A stretch of 64,000 nucleotides of DNA, taken from NCBI GenBank assembly GCA_036852015.1, contig JAANDG010000702.1:1-64000 (forward strand), in the 5' to 3' direction. The DNA is from Pelodera strongyloides. Lineage: Eukaryota > Nematoda > Chromadorea > Rhabditida > Rhabditidae. Shown here in pieces: positions 1 to 13,422 of this stretch. Made by a program: the position numbers and the translations under genes. The number at the start of each line of letters is the position of its first letter. Positions within the stretch are counted from its first letter, which is position 1. A model generated the notes under the pieces. The model saw nothing but the letters and a program-made list of their open reading frames with translations. It did no database searches and was not told the DNA's origin.

Positions 1-444
1 CTCTACTTTTCTTGGTTTCTCCTTTTATAATTATTTTTTTGCATCATAAGCATGATATTTTCAGACTCCCACGCCACCCACACGAAGATCTGTTTTACCA
101 AAACAAGTGGAACCGGTGAAGACACAAGAGGAAGAGGTTAATCTTTTGTAATGTGTTTTAAACTTCATAACTACTTCTTGGTAGCTACCGTTGATTATAG
201 CTTGAGAGCTACAGTATGATCGGGCTGGTAACTAACGAATGTTAAAACGTGAAGCTACAGTAGGTTGACCTAGAAATATTCGGTATTTATTCCTCCCAAC
301 TCATTTGCGGGTGAACTCCTAACATCGCTTCCCGTGTAAGTATTTAGTGCTTTTGTGAGTGCGCAAGTGACAAATTTTCAACAACAAAAAAATTCTGTCA
401 CTTTGTACACATCCTCTTGATGTAATCAATTATTATAATTACAG
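1..444. other. intronic or upstream sequence of the FERM-PDZ gene
   Basis: AT-rich sequence with no open exon that I can recognise. It ends in a splice acceptor (TATAATTACAG) at 434-444, so it is most likely an intron of the gene that starts further left, outside the window. Confidence 0.5.
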
Positions 445-3400
445 GATGACCTTGACGCGGCATTTGAAGTAGCGCGGAAAGCCCGCGAGGAAAAGTTGCG
501 CGAGCAGCAAAAGTTGGAGCAGCAGAAGCAGTTGCAGCAAAAGAAGTTGCAGGAGCAGCAACCACAGCCGACTGTAAAGCCGGCCACTCCTGTGTTACCA
601 CCACCCGCGCTACTCAATGGAGGTGAGTAAAATTTAATTGTAAAATTGTTAGTCCATTTGCGACTTTTTCATTTATTTGTCGCTTAGAAAGAGCGCAACA
701 CCATAAGAGACGATGAAAGAATACAACAGTTTTAAAATTCAAATAGTAAATAAAAGATAAAATACGAAAAAATGCATAGCATTTATATATATATATATAT
801 CCACCAAATATAAAAAGAAATTCCACAGAGAATAATTGTGGGGATATTTTTGTTCTTCATTTTTGTTGAAATACCTTTTTCTTTGCTAAATAAATAGTAT
901 TTTATAAATGTGAATAATGTTATTTACAGCTAATTCGATCTCGTCGTCGCAAAATACGCCACAGTTCTCGCGGAGAAACTCCCTACAACCGAGCCGTGTT
1001 TCCGGAAGGAGGAGCACGCGAAGTATGCGGAAGCGGAAGGTTGGTTTTGGAGAATTGGACCGCAGCGGGAAACTTTTGTGCCGCAGGTGTGCCAGGAGTG
1101 CGCCATTGGTGCGCGAACAAAATTTGTCCGTACTCCCTAAGTGCGCGCTCATGACGCACGCGTGGCCCACACTGAACTCAACTATCTAAAGGTTTACGTT
1201 GATTCTCTATTGATTCGCTAAGCACTCCCCACATTTGATCAATATAAACTGCAGCGACCGATATACTGTGATATTGTGCTATGGTGTGCCAAGGGAAGGT
1301 CTAAAAAAAATTGGTCCATATCCTCCACGTCATAACAAATTCTTGGCTCGATTGCACATTTTGTTTGTTCAAATCTGATCGGAACTGTCAAAAAGTGCAC
1401 ATACGTGGGATTAGATTAGAAAAGAGTCTGATGACGAATTCGAAGAATCCTCCTCTATTTGCTAAAAATATCAAATTTTGTCTTTTTTATTTACAATTTA
1501 AGCCTCTTATTTAAAATATATATGGCTTATAATAAAAAATAATAAATCGTTTACGCCGCTATAACGTGCTCCTTTATCCAAGGGTAGTTCAATACATTGT
1601 TCAAAGCTTGTGACTAGATCGCAGTGGTCCTGAGCAGTAGGCAACGAGTTCCAGATGACAAATTGCTCTACGTCTTCGGGTTTGTTCAAACCGTAAGTAC
1701 CGCGCGCTTTTTACTAAAGTACCATTTTTGACAGAAGTAAATGTTGGTGAAAACGACCTCAGGAGGGATCGCTTAGGGACTACGGATATTTTAATGGTAT
1801 GTACATACAGTAGACCTGAGCTTCATAAGGTCTTTATGAATGACTTTTTGCAGACGCGTGCCGAGCCAGAATTCGTGGAAAAGAAGAGTCAGCCGTGCAT
1901 ACGACTCAAAGCTCCTTTTACGAAAAGGGTAAGGTTTAGTTGATTTGCATATTGCTTATTGTTAGTGTCCCGAAGTTAGATCCTGCTCAAAAATATTCTG
2001 ATAAATAATTGTTTAGTGTCAATTACGGTATTATAATATTTTCGTATAATAGGATACGTTTTAGAATGGGATGCCGAACATACACTGGGTAAAAACTTGT
2101 ATGATTCATTTTACTTTCCTTTTCCCCATCTCACGTTCCCTCTAACTGTCTTATTCTATATAACTCATTTTCCTAATATTTACTAATTATTCCGATTGGT
2201 CCTACTGGCCTACTTCCTAATATAATCAAAATACTACTTTTTTATGGGATATAAGTAACGGAAGTTTTGAAATAATGAAGTGCATAATTATGTTTTTAAA
2301 CAAAAGTTAATATTTCAGAAAAAGATGTCATTGCATCGTGTAGAAGACGTCGACCTGTGGGTGGAACTGCTGAACGGACAAAGAATAGAGGTAAGAGTGG
2401 GAGACTTTTCATAATTAGTATGTTTTACATCTTTTCGTCTGGGTACATTCTTTTCTGGAAACTTATTGTCACCGTAATTAGTTGTACTCATCGACAGAGG
2501 CAAATAAACACATCATACTGCTGTGTGTACGTAAACATTGGAAATGTGGCTTGATATCCCGTATGTATGATGTCCTGGGATAATTGATCGATAATTGCTT
2601 TTGAAGTAATTGCAATTGTTCAGGTTTCATGTCGTTCCGATGCATTGGCGCAGGACATTTTCAGTCTCGTTGTTGGACATTTGAATATTAATGAACATGT
2701 CTTCTTCGGATTGTCTGTGATGAGAGGTGAGGAATATTGATTGATGCGATGCATAGGGAGTACAGAGACAGAGGCCGTATTCACCAACACACAGGGAGCC
2801 CTCCCTGGGCACACGAGCGCTCTGAATTTCTTCTGCTCCCGCACTCTTTAGCTCCGCTCCCTGCGCCTCAGAACTCGGGAGGAAACCTACCTCATACAGA
2901 GGGAGTCGGTGGCGTGGGTATCTTTATCACTAAACGTATTTGTAAAGTCCGCAACAGTATACAGTTAAAGCGGTATAACATCTGATTTTTGAAGCGTTGA
3001 ACGCTGTATTTCCTGGAATAACTGCTCGATTCTGCTCGAGTTCTGCTAATTATATTCATTTGCGTACATCATGTATGAGTGCACTCGCCGGACTTGCCCA
3101 GCATACTCTCAAAAACCAGGTGTTAAACCATTTTAAGATAACCATTTTCAGACGGCGAGCACTTCTTCCTCGATGACAATCAAAAAGTGGAAAAGTTCGC
3201 TCCTCCCGGATGGAAGAGTGGCGGAAAAAGCGGAAGAAATCAATATGTTCTGAGTTTGCGATTCCGCTTCTACCCTCAGATCCTCGACTTTATCAAGTGA
3301 GTATGGTTTATTGTTTTTCGGAGCTCTTTCTACTTTACGCTGGAAGCAGCAGAAATAGCAAGCTCTTCGAATTTTCCAAGTGCCTATGAAACATTGTGTT

Positions 3401-6400
3401 TTCATATTCATGGTATTCAAGTTAACCATCTAACATCAGCCAGTGGTCAGGCTCGGCACGTAATCACTGTGTCCAGAGTTTAGTTCTACTTCAGACATCT
3501 CCCTGCTCTTTATACTGCTGTAGTCTATTAGCTAGATGTAGCTGTAGAAGTTGAACTAGTGCGTTGTCGTTCATCAATCTCCCCATTCTTTCCATTTTCT
3601 TGTTATCTCTAGTTTTTTTCTCGCCATCTCTCTCTTGCTCTGTTTATCTCTTCTCTCTCTCTCTCTCTCTTCTCTCCCTTTATTCCGCTTTTTCTCTCTG
3701 TGTGTCTCTAGTTTCTCGATTCACATTCTACCAAGAATTGTAATTCTATTGGACGTGAGCCTCACCGCTGATGTTATACAGTGCGTCGCATAAGTATGTA
3801 GGCACCCCCAAATTTAACGATAAATATTTTGGACCAAAATTTTTTGAACAAATTTTAACACCACTAAATCGACCATGGCGAAAAACCCGAGGACGATGAA
3901 AATTAGAAAAAAATTCGACATTTTCAGTATTTTACGACATTTAAACCGAAAAACAGCTGTTTCAAAAGTTTGTAGGCACTTCAGTAAAAAAACTTTTTAT
4001 TAAAAAAAAAACAGAATAATGAATGACAATATTCATTTAATAATCGGTGTGACCACCGTTATTCTTGGTGATGGCAAAAATCCGGTTCGGCAGGGAGTTG
4101 GCCAGGTTCTTGAGCAACTGAGCGTCCACGCCGTTCCACGCTTGGAGAATTGCGGCTTTAAGGGTGGCAACTGTGTCGTAGGTACGATTATTAGCGTAAA
4201 TTTTCCGTACCAACAATCCCCAAAGATTCTCTATGGGATTGGCATCTGGGGAGCAAGCAGGCCAGTCCATAACGTTAATCTGGTGGTGCTGTTGAAAGAA
4301 TGCCTTGCTGGATCTGCGCATTATCTTGCTGGAGTTGCATTCCTTGCCCTGCTGGACTCTGCAGAAACGGTAGCAAATTCTTCTGGAGCACTGCCTGATA
4401 ATCCAAGGAGTTCATCCGAGTGGTAATAAACTCCAATGCCAGAACGCCATCATGATGAAACGTGGCCCAAACCATTACTGTGCCACCCCCAAAGTTCCTT
4501 TTCTGAAAGAAGAGCGGCTCCTTCCTGAGATCTCTCCAGTAGTGGTGATTTCCATCGGGACAATCCAAACTAAACTTCTTTTCGTCGCTGAAGATCACCT
4601 AAAGCAAGGAATAGAGCGGGTTATAAAAAAATTAACGAGAAACAAAAAATAAAATAAGCGATAAACAAGAATTACCTTAGACCAATTCGTTGTAATGTTG
4701 TTCTGACAGAAACCGAGACGAGCGACTTTGTGAGCAGCCGTGATGCGAGGAGCTGGTTTCATTGTTGAACTCACTAGGTGAGGACGGCGTCTAATGTCCC
4801 CCAAACAGTTCTCTTAGATGCAGTTCCCTGATCAGATCGAAGTTCGTTGACTGACTTCGACGCATTAGAGGCAAGACGTCCTAACAGGCGATCTTCCTGA
4901 GCAGTGAATAAACGAGGACGACCAGTCCTCTTCTTAGTGCCATAGGAATTGGGGTCTTTCCGGAATTTGTCGACCACACCAGGAGACCGATGAATTTGAG
5001 CCGCAATGGCCCGATTGCTAAGACCAGCTTGAGCAGGGCCTCAATCTGGACGCATTCTTGTTGAGAGATGCTTACCACTTGACAATGGCTCACATTATCA
5101 CTAATACCATGACAATTGCAATATCCCTTCAAACAATTATAATAAATTAAATAATAACATTAACTAAAGTGGGTGCCTACAACTTTTGAAACAGCTGTTT
5201 TTCGGTTTAAATGTCGTAAAATACTGAAAATGTCGAATTTTTTTCTAATTTTCATCGTCCTCGGGTTTTTCGCCATGGTCGATTTAGTGGTGTTAAAATT
5301 TGTTCAAAAAATTTTGGTCCAAAATATTTATCGTTAAATTTGGGGGTGCCTACATACTTATGCGACGCACTGTATGGCTTGAATCCCATATTCTTGAAAC
5401 GATGTGTTTCACCTACATTGTAAAATTGTCGAGTCTTGATTGTGTTACTGTGCCAGTAGGCAGGATTCTGTATAATATTTTGGATTGTATAATAATATAT
5501 TATTCGTTGTTATATGTAATTTTACTATTATTTTCTTTATTGTACGTACTTATTTACTTATTATAATTCTTATTTATTCCATTTTAGAACCGAAGTCACC
5601 GTTCACGAGCTCTACCTTCAGTTGAGGCGGGATGTCTTGGAAGACCGACTTCAACCAAAGAGAGATTCAGCTTTTGAATTGGCGGCACTTGCACTTCAGG
5701 TGGGTACTGTGTCTTTTTGAGACCAAGGTAGCAAACTCGTCGTCTACTCTGCTGATAAGCTCTGCGGAAGAAGTCACGCATTGATGTACTGAACCACGCT
5801 TGAGTAATGGAACACGCCATACAAGTTTTCAAGGATTTCATTTTAGGCTGAGTTTGGCGACCGTCCACCGCCTGCTGTCGTCGACTATTTTTCGACGGAA
5901 TACTACTTGCACAAGGTTAGTTGGGGCTACGACGAACCGCGCTCCAGGAGCCAGGCGCGCGATAGTGCTCCTGGCGACTGTTAGTCATAATATGGGATTA
6001 TATTCGGAAGTAATTATCATTTGTCGTATAAGTCTTACGTTGGGCATAATCGATATATCACGAAGCGCGAGCCATTCTTCATCGTTACTGCTTCTAATTA
6101 CCCTAATGTAATTACGTAATTTCTTCAGAGATTCTACGGTTATGATGACGTCGCTCGGGTGCAGAAGACTCTGGGCGAACTGCACTCCCACTATCAGGGA
6201 ATGAAGACCAGAGACGCAGAGTGCAGATTTATACAGGTGTGCTCGTTATTTTAATAGTGTTACGGTGATACGGTGGGTTTTTCAGTTGGGAGGATTTAAA
6301 GGATCGCAGTCACTCCAAAATCATCATTTTGCTTCGAGTTTACTTGAATTTAGTAAAGAATAAAGAAAAAACTTTACCAAAACCGAATAATTTGAATTCC

Positions 6401-9400
6401 AACTCAGGGGTGAACAAGTAGAAAAGTAGTTCTACTTAACTACCGCGGGATTATGAAACGTGTATGATATGCCTGCAGACCCTTGCAGTATATGTAAAGA
6501 TATAATATTGAGATTTTTGCCGAAATAATTTGCATACTCCCGATCGGGAAGCAGCTGCATGTACACGTTTCGTGATCCTGCGGTAGTTAAGTAGAACTAC
6601 TTTTCTACTTGTTCACTCCCTGAGTTGGAATTCAAATTATTCGGTTTTGGTAAAGTATTTGTCTCTATTCTTTACTAAATACAAATAAACTCGAAGAAAA
6701 ACGACGATTTTGTAGTGACTGCGATCCTTTAAGCAAAGAAGTAAGAATGATATTTTTTCCGTCGTAATGGCTTTTCCGAAAAAAAAAACAGAAAAGTATT
6801 GATAAATCTTGGTATCGTACAATGCAGTTGCGAATATTCCGATCCTTTCTAGATTTGCCAAACGTTGGCGGACTTTGGCGCGCACCTGCACCGCGTCTTC
6901 CGCTCAAAGCCTTCCGCGGCGCATGCGGCTTCGCCCTTTGACCCGGATACCGGGGCGAATATGTACATCGCGATTATGCCCAAGGGAATCTTGGTTCAAG
7001 AGGAGCAGGTGACTATTGATTTTTTTTTCAATTTATGGATCTTGAATGTCATAATTGTTTTCGCACTCTGAGCCACTGTCATGGAATGGCATGTTTGTGC
7101 TTACTCATTGCTAATTAAAAATAAAGCGTACCATTTATCACGCAATGCTGGTGTTACCGTAGTGTCCGTTGTGGTATACCGCAGAGTTAAAATGTCAAGC
7201 CTATGGAGTTGTGTTCAAGGCTCAGGATTAGGCTTTAATTTTGTAGCATTCTAAACGTTTCAGCCCGACCCAGAGACGAGCAAGATCGAATTTGTATGTT
7301 TTAGTCTGTAGTCTGATGAATTTGGGAAGCCTTTACTTTGGGGTCCTTTTCTTTTAGTTCTGAGCATATCGCTTATTTATGCGTCCTTTTTGGGAATTGA
7401 TGGGTAATTATAAAGCGACATGTTTATAAGTATGCATGCATATATAATTGGGAACACTTCTTGCTTTGAGTATTAGCGTATTTTAAAGTTCATTTGAGTA
7501 TTATCGTATTTGAATAGTTTCCAGGGATTTCCTTTTTTGTTTTGAAGATTTATGGGACTTCTGAAGATTTTTTGCTTATATGCACTATGAGTATGAATCA
7601 TTTTACCTTGTCATTGTATATTGCAGTATGGGAAGCTTGAGTATTGCATGTTGGGCTTATTTGTAAATTTTGCTTACGAGTACTAGGACCACGTATTCAC
7701 CTTCTACATATCAGATCCTACCGTATGCAGTATAGTGTATAAGACCCGCTTTAGATTACGGTATTCTACAATATATTGTTACTCGGACACCCCTTGGGAA
7801 TACTGGAATCTACCATCTGGGATAATTATGTATAATTAAACAAATTTATAATGAAATAATCTTAGGGCGGCGTGCGGCAAACGCTTGCTCAACACGTGTG
7901 GCAGCGAACGCAGACTCTACAATTCGATAAGAAGAAGTTTATAATTGTGGCGGTTGAGGGAAGCGACCCCACGGAGACTGTCTTTTACTCGGATCATTAC
8001 ACAAAGTGAGTATTTTTATGGGGCTGACTCGTGTGTGTGTGTGTGTGTGTGCGTGTGCGTGCGTGCGTGCGTGTGCGAGTGTGTGTCTGTGTGTGTGTGT
8101 CCAGGACCAACGAAATTCCTACTCTCTTCAGGGCAGCATATTTTGTTCGATTTGCTGCGTCGCAACATCGCTTTATGATGAGAATGCGTCAGTGGAAGAA
8201 CACGCTGCGCTCCGAACGCACTATTGCTGCGCATCCAGATGTTGCGGTGGAGGGAACCTTGCTGCGCCACAACAGACAACATGACGGTGAGTGGTGTGTT
8301 AGATTTCAGGACTAAACATATACTGATATGCTAATAAGAATAACTGTATCTCTTGAATTTCTGTTTTTGTTTTGTGTAAGTGGAGTAATTCCATGAATGA
8401 CCCCCCCCCCTAAATTCCATATTAAACTATATATAATCGTTTTAATAAGATCATCAATAAACAAATACGAATAAGAATAATCATATTACATCGACAAAAT
8501 GTAAATAAAATTTTTTTTCGCATTTTTTTGGTTAACATTGTTTTGATTTATAATACCAGTTGATTTTTTCTTTCGATTTGCTGAAGCTAGAAAAGAAAAA
8601 CAACCAAAGCTTGTGCTCAAAAAATGGTTACTCATTCTCAAACGTATGACTTTATGAGAAAGATTTTTTTGAAAACACATGACAAATACAAATGTGAGTT
8701 GTTTTGATTATGATTCGCGTTTTATTAGACAAAACAAATTCGTAAAAGGATAGAATAACTAACACGTGACTATCTATTATTCTTACTTATTTCTCAAAGA
8801 ACTTCGTCGACATGGGACTAATTTGGTCGGAAGGTACAGCGATCTGCTTATTAGTTATTATTTTAATTATAAATAATTATCAGTAAAAATGCATGCGCTC
8901 TTCTTAAGTAGTTCTAGTTACAGTACCCCCCGCTAGTCCTCTGGATAGTGCTGAGATGCTCTTTCCTAAAATACAACCGCGGTCGACTAAACCAGAAGTG
9001 CTTGATGTGTCAATGGCCAGTCAGAACAGAACGGTCGATCATAGAATGGATGAAACTACGACGAGTAAGGGAGTTGTAGTTTGAAGTTTGTATTCAGGTG
9101 TTGTAAAGCTGTAGTTCGTAGTTCGAGCAGTCCCTGCGAGGAGTAGCTCGAACATGTACAGTACGACCTAGTGATTACTTGCTACCTACGGTAAAGCGCT
9201 ATGGCGCGTGGTTTGCGAAATGTGTACTTTGTGTACTCGACAACTGTCTTCCCATGTATTATATGCGAACTGTGTATCCATATATATCTTCGTTTCCGTC
9301 ACATAGTGGAAGTCAGTTTATGTTGTTTAGCATACGCTTCACAATCCACGTACCATAGCTCTTTAAATTTAAATAATTGAACTGTTTGTTGTATATTGTT

Positions 9401-12400
9401 TCATTAATAATTCAGCTTCATTCAACGATCGGTTAGAGCGAGCCGCAGAGGAGGAAGAGCAGGAGAATATTGCTGGAACACGATTTAATGTATGTTGTAA
9501 AATAATATCAATCTGACTTTTTGTGTCAGACGCTATTGCTCAGGCGAACAGTGTAGCTTAATTGTTTTTGATATACTCTAATACATACCTAGACTTGTAT
9601 GTGTGCAAAATGTTTTGGTTCCCTTTCAAGAACGCGGTAAACATACCTGAGTCAACCAAAAACCTCAAAAAGAACCTTCCATCTTGCATCTACCATCCAT
9701 TAAAAAAAAACCTTCCATCTAGTATTCTAAACAGTTGCCTAGAGAGTGCGAGAGGAGAGAGGAAGATAGGAAAATAGATAGAGAGAGCAAATAAGAGAGA
9801 GAAAGAGAGGTTCTGATGAACGTTTATTTTAGATGATCCTAAATAAAGACCCTAATGCCGGACTCGGACTGACTCTCGTTGACAGTACACTGAATGATGT
9901 CGCCGGTGTCTATGTGAAGGCCGGGACGCCGAATGGAGCCGGGGACCGATGTGTATGTTTATTGATTTATTGATTAGGATTTAATCAAAGTTATTGATCC
10001 GATATGACTCTGTCAACACTCGAGTAAGGTCTAATAACCTTATATCAAGTATTCTAGACAATTGTATAGAGAGGGAGATGCAGACGGAGGAAGAGAGAGA
10101 CAGAGAGAGACAGACAGAGACAGAGACAGAGACAGAGAGATTGAGAGAGAGAGAGAGAGAGAGAGAGTGAGCGAGAGATTGAGAGGGAACAAATAGAGAG
10201 AATGCTGACTTCTTATATTCCAAACATTTCAGGGTTTGATGGTGGGCGACCGTCTTCTGTCTGTCAATGGAACTTCACTAATCAATGCGGACAGACACCG
10301 GGCTGTGGACCTTGTCAAAGTGAGTTTAAAGGAGAACTTTAAAGGGAGTGTGTATCCGGAATTTTATGGTGCTGGTATTCTGTTGTCCTGAGGCCATATT
10401 CATCACTCCGTTCACCTCGGGGAAATAGTCCCTGGGGACAGAACATAGCATTCGAATACGAGACGCGCAGACAAAAAGACGGGGAATTCCCCTTGGGGAA
10501 ACGAGTGGTGAATATGGCCTCAGGAACGGGGATCACCGATTTGTTCCAAATGTTTCAAGAACATATTAAATGTGATCGTAACTATGGAAACGCCATTGGA
10601 TAGCATATACATGAAAAGCTGGGAAGAAAAGGATTTGGTGACGAACTGGGTGGTCACCTTTTGGTTATCTTTAATTGCTTATTAATTGCTTATTAATTGT
10701 TAATTCAGGCTTCCGGTCCGCAAGTCCGACTCGAGATTGCCCGTTGGGAGACTTCGGGCAGCTTCCCCGTCTCACATTCTAAGCAATTGTCAAGCGATTC
10801 GGTTGGGAAACCACCTCTACCCAAGGTTAGTCTTTATTTTTATTACCCTACGGTAAATATAAATAACTTATGTTCCCCTGTGAAGCTGCTTACTGTTTGT
10901 AATTGAGCAAACTAGGAAGCCAATACGTTTCTCAATAGCCCGTATTCTCGCGTCACTGGTAGGCCTCCCAATTGGGAATGACCTGCCGGTGGGAGAAAAA
11001 GGCTCTGGGAGTGACGAGCCTCTCCCAGAAGAATACGGGCTAATAATAGCTAGCAAGCCTAAGAAATGTCTGTGAAACGTTTCTTGTGATTAGTGAATGA
11101 CGTCGAGTATAAGTAAATCCAAGATTACACTTGGTTTTTCATCGACGCGCTATGTAATTTGCTCCTGTTCGTCTGTTAAAGATGTATAAAGACTCTTGAA
11201 AATGAAATATTTTCTTGCAGATCTCCAACACCTCAGTAGATGGCACACGTGGCGCCGCCCGGCTTGGCGTGAATAACGCGGCTCCGATCGGCGCATCGCG
11301 CACACCTCCAGCACCGCGCAAGGTGCCAAATAAGCGCCAGCGCGCTGTTTCAGGTAAGTATCATTTAGAGTTTGTGGAATTTCGTTTTTATAAAGTTGAT
11401 ATCGATGTGTACATCGTCATCTTCATGACCATTAAAATGATGAATTCAGCAATTAGCTAATTATCTCTTTATTTTCTCTAGTGTTTGCAATTGCAGACTA
11501 TCAGAAACCAGGGCGAGGAGAGGGTAATATATTTTCGTGGATAATTTAGCTGGCAAGCTGTAGCTGTAGTACTGGGACCCTATACACAAAACCGTAAGTA
11601 GCCTTCCACTGCAAAGACTCTATCAGGTCGTTAGAAAAAGTAAATTTTCCCACTTGTTCGTGCATACGGTTACTTTTGCTTATGAAATTCTAAGAAAAAT
11701 GGTTAGAAGGTACGGTTCGTACATATTACCAGAACTATAGCTTGCCAGCTTGTAAGATTCAGCCTAAAGCGAAATGCCGGCCGGTTTTTGAAACACATCG
11801 TGGACAACTGAATTCTTACGTATTTATGCAAATTTGCTCGAATTATCTCAATTTTTTATTCTAATTTATGTTCGTTTGCATATGCTGCATAAGTGTTGAT
11901 GTCCGTAATGCGCTTCAAAAACCGGCTAGTATTTCGCTTTAAATAGTGCTCGCCATAAAAAAAACGTACATGTTGTTGCATTTTTGCCTGTACCTCTTAC
12001 TTCTTGAAAATTCGGCTTCTTTTCTCTTTTCACATTTGCATTTTTTGATCGTTTCACATAGTAACCAGTAACCACTGCTTGAAACTAGTCTATTGCAATT
12101 AATCGCGAAACTAATATTTTATAGCTTCTTTTCTACATATTAGTGTGGTTTTGTGCCTCAAATTACTCAATTTGCGTACCGCTTCCTAAAAAAAATAGAC
12201 AAGCGAGGGTACCGTAACACGATTATTTAGACGTTGTGCATCGTGTAAGTGGACCCGAAATCCATGATTTTATCGATTGATTTTAATTATTGATTTTTTT
12301 CAGACTTTGGAGCTATCGGTGATATGCTACCGGCATTCAACAGTGAGGATATCATGGCTGATAAGATGAGGGCAATTTCTGGGTGAGTGCTGGCATTATT

Positions 12401-13381
12401 ACAAATATACAAATTCCGTGGGGCGGCGCTCCCATTCTGCCTTTAGTTTTTTCTCGCCCGAGTCTTTTTGTTGCCGCTACAGCTACAAACACAACACAAG
12501 AAAAATACTAATTAAAAAAAAATAGAAATTTACAGCCCTGGCTGACAGACTGAACCCATAGTAAATGAAAGATTGTGGCGTATTTTTTCCGCAGCATAAC
12601 TGCGTACTCTACTCTCAATAGGAATGAAAGAATATGAAAATCGCACCTTTATTGATGTTTTGCCGATTTGCCGCAGAAGTGCCGCACACGCGCTGCAGCC
12701 TGAACTTTTGGGTAGAATATTGAACAAGACATTCCTGCTTTAAATAATATACTCACAATGCCCTTTCAGTCTCCATCTTGATGACTCTGATGAAGAACGG
12801 GGTGAATATCGTCTGCCCACTCATTCAATGTATCAATTTGACAACCACGACGACGAGCAGCCCGCCAAGGACGAGAAGGAGACCAAGCAGGAGGTGAGCC
12901 AACGTTACGTCTGCTTTTATTGATTTTAATAATATTAATAATAATTCATTAGTTTGCAGTTTGCATGATGATTGCATTTTTTGTAAAAGGTGACAATTAC
13001 TGTAACGTGGAAAAATCAAAGAAGAGAAAAACCATGGTAATTCCAATAAGAGATAATAGAACGAGTAAAGAAAAATAAGCAGGGTAGGATAACGTATCTG
13101 ATCGCTTATGCGAGGTTAGTATTTCCGTTAGAATGCGGTTTTCATATCCCTTGCACAAGAAAGTTGTGTGGTAATTTCTCCTTTCTAATATAAGTTTCTC
13201 TCTAGAAAAGTCTGAACGATTCGTACACATCGGAAAGGTTGACCATGTCCCCAGCCAGCGGCGCAGAGAAGAGAAAATACAACTATAACAGGTTTGATAT
13301 TTGTGGTTTCTTCTTGATCCCGTCGACGATAAGAAAGGGAAGGGAGTGGCCAGAGAGCGAGGGAGGGCGGGAGAGAGAGAA

Positions 13382-13422
<41 letters not shown>

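Noticed and set aside
1507..1795. Possible extra exon of the FERM-PDZ gene around 1637-1691
   Set aside because: The acceptor candidate CCTGAGCAG is followed directly by TAG, and the flanking exons 930-1039 and 1854-1928 already join in phase.
7945..8315. Overlapping ORFs of 77-94 codons across 8030-8100
   Set aside because: Read through the GT microsatellite; the real exons 7866-8005 and 8132-8286 use a different frame and clear splice sites.
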